This document shows positions 1-7,072 of a stretch of DNA of 11,314 bases, in pieces; the first letter of the stretch is position 1; each line of letters starts with the position of its first letter. Source of the DNA: Mariprofundaceae bacterium (GTDB lineage: Bacteria > Pseudomonadota > Zetaproteobacteria > Mariprofundales > Mariprofundaceae); contig JAUZQU010000008.1 of the NCBI GenBank assembly GCA_030950835.1, forward strand, positions 1 to 11,314, in the 5' to 3' direction. The position numbers were made by a program, and so were the translations under genes. The notes below the pieces were generated by a model that was given only the letters and a program-made list of their open reading frames with translations, made no database searches and had not been told where the DNA came from.

Positions 1-220
1 GGGAAGCAAATGGATGGTATAATAATAGACCCAGCCCCTACCTGCTACTGTGCCAGGCTTGACGGGATGGGCGCAAGTGAATGGTCGTGATGAGTTGCCT
101 ATTCCTCGGAAAGTGGGTTTGGATGTGGAATATATGCACAGAAAGTCTTTTTTCTTTGATATGTATATTTTGTGGTTAACCTTGATCAGAGTAATTCGTA
201 AAGATGGTGTTTCCCATTAA
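1..220 (+). pseudogene. Sugar transferase, C-terminal fragment with disrupted frame
   Basis: This is the 3' end of a gene for a bacterial sugar transferase (PF02397 type), which moves a sugar-phosphate onto undecaprenyl phosphate at the inner membrane to start exopolysaccharide or O-antigen units. The frame ending at the TAA at 218-220 reads PGLTGWAQVNGRDELPIP from position 53, and closes with a membrane-type helix and RKDGVSH, the hallmark end of the family. Upstream in that frame are three consecutive stops (TAA TAA TAG, 20-28). The expected preceding residues, EANGWYNNRP, are instead in another frame at 3-32, and that frame stops at 60-62. Removing about 23 bases (33-55) would join the two into a normal family sequence. 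The gene therefore looks frameshifted, although a sequencing or assembly error is possible. The 5' part lies outside the window. The family call is firm; the pseudogene status is an inference. Confidence 0.72.
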
Positions 221-284
221 ACTGTCAATCTGTTGTGGGCTAGTAAACACCCCATTTCGAGGCTTCTGCTTGGCTCTTCATATA

Positions 285-320
285 TAAAAGCCTGTAAACA
301 CTTAGGCCTACAGGCTTTTA
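285..320. terminator. Bidirectional intrinsic terminator
   Basis: A perfect 12-bp inverted repeat, TAAAAGCCTGTA (285-296) and TACAGGCTTTTA (309-320), has a 12-base loop. The A-run and T-run at the stem ends give a T-rich tail on both strands. On the - strand it lies 14 bases after the tRNA-Ala 3' end. On the + strand it lies about 65 bases after the sugar transferase stop. It can therefore serve both converging transcripts. The tails are short (TTTTATATAT on the - strand), so efficiency is uncertain. Confidence 0.75.
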
Positions 321-333
321 TGATATGTTGAAA

Positions 334-409
334 TGGTGGAGCCTAGCGGGATCGAACCGCTGACCTGTTCGCTGCCAGCGAACCGCTCTCCCAGCTGAGC
401 TAAGGCCCC
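334..409 (-). tRNA. tRNA-Ala, anticodon GGC
   Basis: The reverse complement folds as a full 76-base cloverleaf. It has a 7-bp acceptor stem (GGGGCCT/AGGCTCC with a G-T wobble), D arm GCTC/GAGC, anticodon stem GTTCG/CGAAC with loop CTGGCAG (anticodon GGC, reading GCC and GCU alanine codons), variable loop AGGTC, and T arm AGCGG-TTCGATC-CCGCT. The discriminator base is A and the terminal CCA is encoded (334-336 on the + strand reads TGG). The G3-U70 pair that identifies alanine tRNAs is present in the acceptor stem (G at the third position opposite T). It is transcribed away from trpE and followed by the inverted-repeat terminator. I see no convincing promoter for it. Confidence 0.97.
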
Positions 410-445
410 ATTTGAAGTAGCTTAGCAGAATGCTTTGCCACACAA

Positions 446-474
446 TTGAGCCGCATTTAGCCATGCTGTGTAAT
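446..474 (+). promoter_or_regulatory. Predicted sigma-70 promoter of trpEGD
   Basis: TTGAGC (446-451, four of six matches to TTGACA) and TGTAAT (469-474, five of six to TATAAT) are separated by the ideal 17 bases. The predicted transcription start is near 481, leaving a leader of about 40 bases before the GTG at 520. That leader is too short for a classical attenuator and contains no Trp-rich leader peptide. The promoter prediction rests on sequence match only. Confidence 0.5.
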
Positions 475-506
475 TTGTGTCAATATGCGGCGCATTGCAA
501 TGGATT

Positions 507-510
507 GAGG
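507..510 (+). promoter_or_regulatory. Ribosome binding site deciding the trpE start
   Basis: GAGG lies 9 bases before GTG at 520, which is correct spacing for a Shine-Dalgarno site. The in-frame ATGs further upstream at 430 and 463 have no comparable site, and both lie before the predicted transcription start. Confidence 0.5.
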
Positions 511-519
511 TTACTGCTT

Positions 520-1944
520 GTGAAACTTTTTCAACGTTTATTATCTGCTGACTGTGATACTCCCGTATCGCTTTTTTCGCGCTTGCGCGGTGAGAAAGAT
601 TGTTTCTTGTTTGAAAGCGCCGAGGGCGGGGAACATTGGGGAAGATATAGTATTATTGGTTTTGACCCTGCTGAAGTTGCCATTGAAAAAGAACATGGGC
701 TGCTGATTCAACAGCGAAACGGCAGCGAGCATACTTTGGCTACTGGTGATATATTGACCTGGATTCGTCAAAAGGTGATTGGACAAGATGCAGTGTCGGA
801 TGCTGGAGACTTGCCGTTTACAGGTGGTGCTGTGGGTTACTTTTCCTATGATATTATTCATAGGTTTGAGTCTGGTGTCGCTGCTACCTCTACAGGTGAT
901 GATGTGGTGGCTGCTTATATGTTGGTGGACAGGTTTATTGTGCATGACAACCTCAAAGGTGTGATGCATTTGTGTGTCTTAGAGCAAGATCAAACAGCAG
1001 CTGATGTTATTTTAGATGATATTGAGCAAGTCTTGGCAACACAAGCCGCCCCCGCTCCTTTTCATCCGTTGGCACAACAAAATACTGCTCTGGACATCCC
1101 ACCATCCAATGTTAGCCAAGCTGAATATGAAGAGATGGTACATACTGCCAAAGAATACATCTTAGCTGGTGATGTTTTTCAAGTGGTTGTTTCGCAACGC
1201 TTTAGCCAAGAGATGGATGTTGATCCTTTAGCGCTTTACAGGGCTATTCGCCATATCAACCCATCACCATATTTGTTTTATATGCATGTGGATGATGTTA
1301 CCTTGATTGGCTCATCGCCTGAAATATTGGTGCGCAAAGAGGGTAATAAAGCCATCGTACGCCCCATTGCTGGCACACGCCCACGCGGCAAAACCAAGGC
1401 AGCAGACAAAGCCTTGGAAGAAGAGCTGTTGGCAGACAACAAAGAGCTGGCAGAACATGTGATGTTGGTCGATTTAGGACGCAACGATTTGGGTAGGGTG
1501 AGCAAGTTTGGCACGGTTAAAGTCACGGACTCGATGGCGATTGAGCGTTATTCGCATGTGATGCATATTGTTTCACAAGTTGAAGGTGAATTGCGTGATG
1601 ATGTGGATGCTTTGGATTTGTTGGCGGCGACTTTTCCCGCTGGCACCTTGTCTGGCGCACCCAAAATCAGAGCCATGCAAATCATTGATGAATTAGAAGG
1701 GCAACCGCGCGGTGCTTATGGCGGTTGCATTGGTTATATTTCTTTTGGTGGCGAACATATGGACACTGCCATCATTATTCGTACGGCAGTGATTGAACAT
1801 GGTATGTTGAATGTGCAAGCTGGGGCAGGTTTGGTTGCGGACTCTGTGCCTGAGCAGGAATATCAAGAATGTGTGAACAAAGCGACTGCGATGTTTCGGG
1901 CAGTGGCTTTGGCAAGGGCGCAGAAGAATGAGGAAGCAGCATGA
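520..1944 (+). CDS. trpE: Anthranilate synthase component I
   Basis: TrpE converts chorismate to anthranilate in the cytoplasm, using ammonia delivered by TrpG; it is the first committed step of tryptophan synthesis. The family signatures appear in order: FESAEGGEHWGRYS near residues 31-44 and NPSPYLFY at 247-254 (both in the tryptophan feedback site of known TrpE enzymes), IGSSPE 263-268, RPIAGTRPRG 281-290, DLGRNDLGRV 318-327, PAGTLSGAPK 373-382, and QAGAGLVADSVPEQEY 433-448. Both halves of the feedback pocket are kept, so inhibition by tryptophan is expected. I chose the GTG start at 520 (474 residues) because it has a GAGG site and lies downstream of the best promoter. The frame is open back to ATG 430 (504 residues), but that extra part is Cys-rich and unlike the family. 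Typical TrpE is slightly longer than 474, so the start remains open. The stop overlaps the trpG start as ATGA. Confidence 0.96.
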   Translation: MKLFQRLLSADCDTPVSLFSRLRGEKDCFLFESAEGGEHWGRYSIIGFDPAEVAIEKEHGLLIQQRNGSEHTLATGDILTWIRQKVIGQDAVSDAGDLPFTGGAVGYFSYDIIHRFESGVAATSTGDDVVAAYMLVDRFIVHDNLKGVMHLCVLEQDQTAADVILDDIEQVLATQAAPAPFHPLAQQNTALDIPPSNVSQAEYEEMVHTAKEYILAGDVFQVVVSQRFSQEMDVDPLALYRAIRHINPSPYLFYMHVDDVTLIGSSPEILVRKEGNKAIVRPIAGTRPRGKTKAADKALEEELLADNKELAEHVMLVDLGRNDLGRVSKFGTVKVTDSMAIERYSHVMHIVSQVEGELRDDVDALDLLAATFPAGTLSGAPKIRAMQIIDELEGQPRGAYGGCIGYISFGGEHMDTAIIIRTAVIEHGMLNVQAGAGLVADSVPEQEYQECVNKATAMFRAVALARAQKNEEAA

Positions 1945-2510
1945 GTAGTACAACGTTAGTCATTGATAACTATGATTCTTTTACCTTCAATTTGGTACAA
2001 TATTTGGGCGAACTTGGCGATGTGCCGCAAGTATACCGCAACGATAAAATCGACATTTCGGGCATCGAAGATTTAAAACCTGCACGTATTTTAATCTCAC
2101 CTGGCCCTTGCACACCTACCCAAGCAGGCATTTCCAAGGCAGTCATCGAACATTTTTCAGGAAAATTACCCATTTTAGGTGTATGTTTAGGACACCAAGC
2201 CATTGCCGAAGTTTTTGCTGGCAAGGTGATACGTGCGCCACGCCTAATGCATGGCAAAGTCAGCCCTATTCACCACGATGAAAGCGGCATGTTTAAGGGT
2301 CTGCCAAGCCCATTCACGGCCACCCGTTACCACTCCTTGATTGTAGAAGAGCCTCTTCCTGCTTGTTTACAACGCACAGCTTGGACAAGCGAAGGCGAAC
2401 TGATGGGTTTACGCCATCAAACACACCCTACATTTGGACTACAATTTCACCCTGAATCTATTTTAACCGAACATGGGCATACCATGTTGAACAACTTTTT
2501 GGAGTTATAA
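1941..2510 (+). CDS. trpG: Anthranilate synthase component II, glutamine amidotransferase
   Basis: TrpG is the class I glutamine amidotransferase subunit that hydrolyses glutamine and channels ammonia to TrpE. The protein has 189 residues, the usual length for a stand-alone TrpG. Visible motifs are the N-terminal DNYDSFTFNLVQYL, the oxyanion region SPGPCTP near 53-59, the nucleophile Cys82 in LGVCLGHQAIAE, RYHSL at 129-133, and the catalytic His170 and Glu172 in FHPESILTEHG. The full triad is intact. It starts in a 4-bp ATGA overlap with trpE, with AGGAAG (1931-1936) as ribosome site, which implies translational coupling and equal amounts of the two subunits. A role as the PabA glutaminase for folate synthesis as well is possible, because many bacteria share one amidotransferase between the two pathways. 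That part is inference. Confidence 0.97.
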   Translation: MSSTTLVIDNYDSFTFNLVQYLGELGDVPQVYRNDKIDISGIEDLKPARILISPGPCTPTQAGISKAVIEHFSGKLPILGVCLGHQAIAEVFAGKVIRAPRLMHGKVSPIHHDESGMFKGLPSPFTATRYHSLIVEEPLPACLQRTAWTSEGELMGLRHQTHPTFGLQFHPESILTEHGHTMLNNFLEL

Positions 2511-2513
2511 ACC

Positions 2514-3548
2514 ATGACCTACACCATCCAACAAGCCATTGCCGACACGCAAAAAAACATACCTCTCAATAGCCAACAAGCAGAGCTTGTGTTCACACAA
2601 ATCATGCAGGGCGAGGCAACATCCGCACAAATTGCGGCTTTGTTGATGGGTTTAAGCATCAACGGTGAAACTGCTGATTTACTTGCTGGCGCAGCCCTTG
2701 CCATGCGTGGTGCTGCTACCAAAATCACACCAAAAGCTACAGGCATGCTGGATACCTGCGGCACAGGCGGCGATGGTGCTTCCACTTTTAATATTTCCAC
2801 CACGGTTGCTCTTGTTTTAGCTGCATGTGGGGTTCCTGTAGCTAAACATGGTAATCGGGCGATTTCTTCAAAGTCAGGTAGTGCCGATGTTTTGGAAGCT
2901 TTGGGGGTGAAGCTGGATATTGCACCTGAACAAGTAGCGAACTGTATTGATGAAGTGGGTATTGGGTTTTTGTTTGCACCGCAATGCCACCCTGCCATGC
3001 GTTATGCAGGGCCAGTTCGCCGTGAAATGGGTGTGCGCTCCGTCTTTAACTTGCTTGGACCTTTAACCAACCCTGCAGGGGCAGATTATCAAGTGTTGGG
3101 TGTGTTTGGCGAAGATAAGTTAGATTTGGTGGCAGGTGCTTTAGCCCAACTGGGCTGCAAACGTGCTTTGGTGGTACATGGACGTGATGGTTTGGATGAA
3201 ATCACCACCACAGCTATTACCGATGCTGTTTGGGTTGAAAATGGCAATACCCATCGCTTCGAAATCGACCCTGCTGCTTTTGGTTTACCTTATGCTACAC
3301 CAACAGCCCTGCAAGGCGGCGATGCGGCGCTTAATGCTGATATTATCAAGCATATTCTAGCAGGTGTACACGGTGCAGGGCGTGATATTGTATTGCTCAA
3401 CAGTGCGGCTGCGCTTTGGGTGGCAGGGAAAGTAGAGAGTATTGCTGATGGGCTTGGTCAGGTTGCCGAAGTGCTTGATTCAGGCAAAGCTACGGCAACT
3501 TTGGAGGCTTTGATTGCCTTTACCAATCGCCCAAACCCAGACGTCTAA
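2514..3548 (+). CDS. trpD: Anthranilate phosphoribosyltransferase
   Basis: TrpD transfers the phosphoribosyl group of PRPP to anthranilate, the second step of tryptophan synthesis, as a cytoplasmic homodimer. The 344 residues match the family length. Motifs seen are the PRPP-binding CGTGGDGASTFNIST (82-96), KHGNRAISSKSGSADVLEALG (111-131), MRYAGPVRREMGVRSVFNLLGPLTNPAG (162-189) with the anthranilate-contacting arginines, and DGLDEI (225-230), which holds metal-binding acidic residues. The ATG follows the trpG stop by only 3 bases, with GGAG (2501-2504) 9 bases upstream. It is the last gene of the operon here: the expected trpC is absent and the 3' end runs 29 bases into the oppositely oriented yciO gene. 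No active residue appears to be missing. Confidence 0.97.
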   Translation: MTYTIQQAIADTQKNIPLNSQQAELVFTQIMQGEATSAQIAALLMGLSINGETADLLAGAALAMRGAATKITPKATGMLDTCGTGGDGASTFNISTTVALVLAACGVPVAKHGNRAISSKSGSADVLEALGVKLDIAPEQVANCIDEVGIGFLFAPQCHPAMRYAGPVRREMGVRSVFNLLGPLTNPAGADYQVLGVFGEDKLDLVAGALAQLGCKRALVVHGRDGLDEITTTAITDAVWVENGNTHRFEIDPAAFGLPYATPTALQGGDAALNADIIKHILAGVHGAGRDIVLLNSAAALWVAGKVESIADGLGQVAEVLDSGKATATLEALIAFTNRPNPDV

Positions 3549-4131
3549 CTTCAGGCACATCAGCACATAAATCAACAATAGTGGTGGGTTGCAAGCCACC
3601 CCAGCCTGCATCTAAAAGCAAACTATTATAATGTTTGATACGCGGTTCAATCACATCAGGATCCATGCTAATCATCTCTTCATCGGCAAATTGCATGGAT
3701 GTTGCCAACAATGGCTGCCCCAACTCTTCTAACAACATCTGACATACCGCATGATCAGGCATACGAATGCCCACATCACGGCGTTTGCCAAATACCCGCT
3801 TAGGTAATTTGGAATTGGCAGGCAAAATGAAGGTGTAAGGCCCTGGTAAGTGGTGTTTTAGAATACGATGCGCCGCATTATCCATGCTTACATATTGCGC
3901 AGCTTGCGATAAGTCCGCACAGACCAACGACCACAAATGCTGCTCATCCAAACCTCGCAACTGACGAATATTCTCCTGCGCTTTCAACGCCGAGGGCAGC
4001 ACCATCAATGCATAGGTGGTTTCAGTGGGTACGACGGCAAACAAACCATCTTGCAATAGTTTTGCTGCATGACGAATTTGCCTGATTTGCGGGCGTTCAG
4101 GATGCAAACGCATATGTTCAAAAATATGCAT
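3520..4131 (-). CDS. yciO: YciO-type Sua5/YrdC-domain protein
   Basis: This 203-residue protein has the YrdC fold of threonylcarbamoyl-AMP synthases, the enzymes that begin t6A tRNA modification. Its features fit the YciO branch: N-terminal LHPERPQ, VVPTETTYAL (33-42), LPGPYTFIL (95-103), GIRMPDH (121-127), LLATSM (141-146) and QPTTIVDL (181-188). E. coli YciO has close counterparts of each. The lysine-rich nucleotide-binding motif typical of TsaC/Sua5 (KRPxxKPL) reads RGLDEQHLWSLV here (59-70). The SxN motif reads TSM. Full t6A synthase activity is therefore doubtful and the real role of YciO proteins is unsettled. It starts 5 bases after the asmA stop and is probably co-transcribed with it, although no strong ribosome site is visible. 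In E. coli yciO also lies near the trp operon, so the linkage appears old. Confidence 0.88.
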   Translation of the reverse strand: MHIFEHMRLHPERPQIRQIRHAAKLLQDGLFAVVPTETTYALMVLPSALKAQENIRQLRGLDEQHLWSLVCADLSQAAQYVSMDNAAHRILKHHLPGPYTFILPANSKLPKRVFGKRRDVGIRMPDHAVCQMLLEELGQPLLATSMQFADEEMISMDPDVIEPRIKHYNSLLLDAGWGGLQPTTIVDLCADVPEVRRLGLGDW

Positions 4132-4136
4132 AAAAC

Positions 4137-6578
4137 TTAGAAACTAAAACCCTTTAAGGCATTTTTGAGTTTATCTTCGGCATCTTTTTTCAACTTATCT
4201 TCAACTTTCTTTTGTAACCGCGCTTTTTCAGCAGCCAATTTCTTTTTCAGTTTATCAGCTAACTTTTTCTTTTCTTCTTCGCGTGTTTGAACAAAACCTT
4301 GATCCAAGATTTTCCCCGCCACGCCACCAACCTTATGACCTGAAAGTTGATTCAAGGCGGCCGCGCTCTCCAACAAGGCAGCTTTGTCCATCTCTACAGC
4401 AATCTCAAGCTTATCCAATGGCCCTGAGATGTGCAGCGGAATGACCACCCCTTTTTGACTGCTGCTACCGCCTTGCCCTTCTAAAGATTGAATCAAACGC
4501 GGGCGAACATGGTAGTCCACTTTTAATGGGTCGAGAAACAACTTACCCTTGCCCGTCAAACGGAACAACGGCGTAGCCATATAGAGGTCTTTATTATACA
4601 GCACACCATTTTTAATATTAAAACTACCCTGCATTTGAGCGAAATCAGTGGCATTCTGTTGTTTATCAGCTGTTTTTTGCTGCAGTTTGCGCATTTCTTG
4701 AGCAATATTCAGCCCTTTGATTTGCCCATCTTCAAAGACAAACTGCCCGTTCCCTTTTAAGTGTTTCAAGATAGTTGCAGGCAACAAACCTTTGCCTGTA
4801 AAGTCGGCATTGAGTTGGGTCACCCCTGATAACATATCCAATTCAGCCACGGCTTCTAAGATTGGTAACACTTGTACACCTGTCATACGCACGGACTCTT
4901 GCCATGTCACCGGATATTGTTTGGTATTAAGTGTAAAATGCTCACTGACTTGCCCATCACCAATATCAAAGCGTAATGGGTTCAAACGTATCATACCTTT
5001 TTCTGCACTTAAGGTGAGGCGCAAGGCATCCAATTGTAAGTTCATCACATGTAATGTTTGGATGTTTACTTGTAATGATACATACCAAGGTTTCAAAAAT
5101 CTTAAATCGGGTTCAATGGCTTGCGGCAGCACTTGAGGCTCAGCTGGTGGTTGTGTTGGTGTATTCACCACTGCTGCTGGCGTTGCCTTGGTTTGTTTGC
5201 TTTGCGGCAGCCATGGGTCAACATGCAAACCATTGCTTGAAACACGCAGCTGAATATCGGGCGCTTTGCCCAACACCACATTACCTGATATTTGTACGGC
5301 TTCATCATCCAACTGTAGTTGTAAGTTGCGCACATCCACCAACGATGTATCCCCTGCAATCAAAGCATCCAGCTTGATGCTTTTCCATGGTTTTGGGTGT
5401 GCTTGATACAAAACAGCTAGCTCAGGCACAAATTGATTCAACCACAAACGTTGCAGTGCAGAAGTTGCCAATTTTATTTCATAACTGGGCTTGCTTTGTA
5501 AGTGTTTGACTTCACCTGATGTGGATAATAATACCACCTCATCCATAGCCACACTCAAGCCTTCAATATGTAAGGTATCCATGGCTTTGACGGACAATTT
5601 CCAGTCTGCGGATAGCTTATGTTTCATGTTTAAGGCAAGCTGCCCAGAGCTTAATACCTGACCACTTGCATGTTGTTCCAGCGATATATTCATCGCCAAA
5701 GTTGCATCTTGTAATGCACCAAACTGGGTTTGTTGTGCTTGCGGTAAAGCAGGTAACCATGCGGCTAAAGGGGCTAAGCTCAGTGCTTGGCTGCTCAACT
5801 GCAAAGCCACGGGCAGTGTTTTGAGGTTGAGATGTTGTAAATCTTGCAAAGGACCAACATCTGCTTGTAATACAAAAGTATTTGACCCCAACTCACCCTG
5901 CCCCAAACGGGCGGACAGTGTTATAGAAATCGGGTTTTCCAACTGCAAATCACGCACAGCCAACTGAATATCTGATAAAGTGACATGACCATAACTATCA
6001 TCTGTCCATGAAACTAAACCATTACTTAAAAGCAATAAATCGGCATTAAAAGTCATGTCTAAACCTTGTTCAAGCTTAGCCTCTGCTTGCATCGCAGCTG
6101 GGGTAGTCGCTGGTGTCTCTGTTGCTGCAACTTTTGCCGTAGAACTTGAGGCCGCAGTTTCATCTTTCAGCACTTTTGTAGGCGCAGCTTCAAATACCCA
6201 ATTCTGCTTACCATCAAGCTGTTGTTCGAGCCATAGATGTGGGCTGTGCAGTTCAAAACGTTTGACTTCAATACGTTGATCCAACAAAGGCATCAATGCC
6301 AGTTGTATATCTATGGTTTGCACTGCCAGCAGGTATTCAGCCTTAAAACCTGATGCATTTTTGACTTTGACATCCTGTAAGGTAAAACCAACCCAAGGGA
6401 AAACCGATAGCTCTACATCTCCAATCGCAACATCTATGCCTGTTTTTTCCAAAACCAATTGCGTTAAATCATCTTTGATATCATCAATGTCCACCCACAA
6501 TGGTACGGACAATAAGGCTGCAAATAACAACCCAAAAGTGATCAAGGCAAGTTTAAGTTTACGCCAGATTTTTTTCAT
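4137..6578 (-). CDS. AsmA family envelope protein
   Basis: This 813-residue protein has a short positive N-terminus and one membrane anchor (about residues 10-28), followed by a long periplasmic region. The sequence after the anchor (DIDDIKDDLTQLVLEKTGIDVAIGDVELSVFP, 31-61) is the classic AsmA opening. The C-terminal part (LKGNGQFVFEDGQIKGLNI, later LFRLTGKGKLFLDPLKVDYHVRP) is the conserved AsmA core. Family members are beta-rich bridge-like proteins linked to outer-membrane assembly or lipid transport between membranes. Two Ala/Thr/Pro-rich linkers sit near 139-170 and 450-480. The last 48 residues (766-813) are an unusual Lys/Glu-rich helix or coiled coil ending in GFSF. The ATG has an excellent ribosome site, AAGGAG 8 bases upstream. 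It lies downstream of rnpB and 5 bases ahead of yciO. The family is clear; the exact substrate and paralogue (AsmA, YhjG-like or other) are not. Confidence 0.9.
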   Translation of the reverse strand: MKKIWRKLKLALITFGLLFAALLSVPLWVDIDDIKDDLTQLVLEKTGIDVAIGDVELSVFPWVGFTLQDVKVKNASGFKAEYLLAVQTIDIQLALMPLLDQRIEVKRFELHSPHLWLEQQLDGKQNWVFEAAPTKVLKDETAASSSTAKVAATETPATTPAAMQAEAKLEQGLDMTFNADLLLLSNGLVSWTDDSYGHVTLSDIQLAVRDLQLENPISITLSARLGQGELGSNTFVLQADVGPLQDLQHLNLKTLPVALQLSSQALSLAPLAAWLPALPQAQQTQFGALQDATLAMNISLEQHASGQVLSSGQLALNMKHKLSADWKLSVKAMDTLHIEGLSVAMDEVVLLSTSGEVKHLQSKPSYEIKLATSALQRLWLNQFVPELAVLYQAHPKPWKSIKLDALIAGDTSLVDVRNLQLQLDDEAVQISGNVVLGKAPDIQLRVSSNGLHVDPWLPQSKQTKATPAAVVNTPTQPPAEPQVLPQAIEPDLRFLKPWYVSLQVNIQTLHVMNLQLDALRLTLSAEKGMIRLNPLRFDIGDGQVSEHFTLNTKQYPVTWQESVRMTGVQVLPILEAVAELDMLSGVTQLNADFTGKGLLPATILKHLKGNGQFVFEDGQIKGLNIAQEMRKLQQKTADKQQNATDFAQMQGSFNIKNGVLYNKDLYMATPLFRLTGKGKLFLDPLKVDYHVRPRLIQSLEGQGGSSSQKGVVIPLHISGPLDKLEIAVEMDKAALLESAAALNQLSGHKVGGVAGKILDQGFVQTREEEKKKLADKLKKKLAAEKARLQKKVEDKLKKDAEDKLKNALKGFSF

Positions 6579-6586
6579 GATTATAA

Positions 6587-6592
6587 CTCCTT
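6587..6592 (-). promoter_or_regulatory. Strong ribosome binding site of asmA
   Basis: AAGGAG on the - strand lies 8 bases before the ATG at 6578. It is the best Shine-Dalgarno site in the window and fixes the asmA start. Confidence 0.8.
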
Positions 6593-6604
6593 CAATATAT
6601 GGTC

Positions 6605-6629
6605 AAACACAGCCCGAAGAGCTGCATTT
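6605..6629 (-). terminator. Candidate rnpB terminator hairpin (weak)
   Basis: On the - strand, AAATGCAGC and GCTGTGTTT pair around a TCTTCGG turn, giving a stem of 9-11 bp that includes G-U wobbles. It sits 12 bases or so after the RNase P RNA 3' end. The T-rich part (TGTTTG) is mostly inside the stem and no true U tract follows, so termination may be partial and asmA could be transcribed by readthrough. Confidence 0.45.
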
Positions 6630-6641
6630 CCCATGTGAATC

Positions 6642-7011
<370 letters not shown>

Positions 7012-7017
7012 TCGCCG

Positions 7018-7047
7018 AGTCTATGTCAAAACATACATGAACACCAA
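7018..7047 (-). promoter_or_regulatory. Candidate rnpB promoter
   Basis: On the - strand, TTGGTG (7047-7042) and TAGACT (7023-7018, four of six to TATAAT) are 18 bases apart. The transcription start would fall about 7 bases downstream of the -10, at 7011, exactly where helix P1 begins. That agrees with E. coli, where rnpB transcription starts at the mature 5' end. The hexamers are only moderate matches. Confidence 0.4.
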
Positions 7048-7072
7048 AAAAAGCCGTGCCCCATCCATATTC

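Noticed and set aside
18..23. Perfect TATAAT hexamer near the left edge.
   Set aside because: It lies inside the sugar transferase coding remnant, and any -35 box would fall outside the window, so it cannot be evaluated.
334..409. tRNA-Ala as an integration site for a genomic island beside the broken sugar transferase.
   Set aside because: There is no integrase gene, no direct repeat of the tRNA 3' end and no composition change in the window.
430..519. A possible leader peptide upstream of trpE (MLCHTIEPHLAMLCNLCQ).
   Set aside because: It is in frame and continuous with trpE, has no Trp codons and no ribosome site, and lies mostly upstream of the predicted transcription start.
6580..6609. 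TTGACC and a perfect TATAAT on the - strand just before asmA.
   Set aside because: The spacing is only 15 bases, and transcription would begin at about the ATG, leaving out the strong AAGGAG ribosome site. It is more likely chance.
7024..7072. T7 tract (TTTTTTT) on the - strand after the AsmA/DUF748-like stop as its terminator.
   Set aside because: No stable stem precedes the tract, and it runs into the predicted rnpB promoter.
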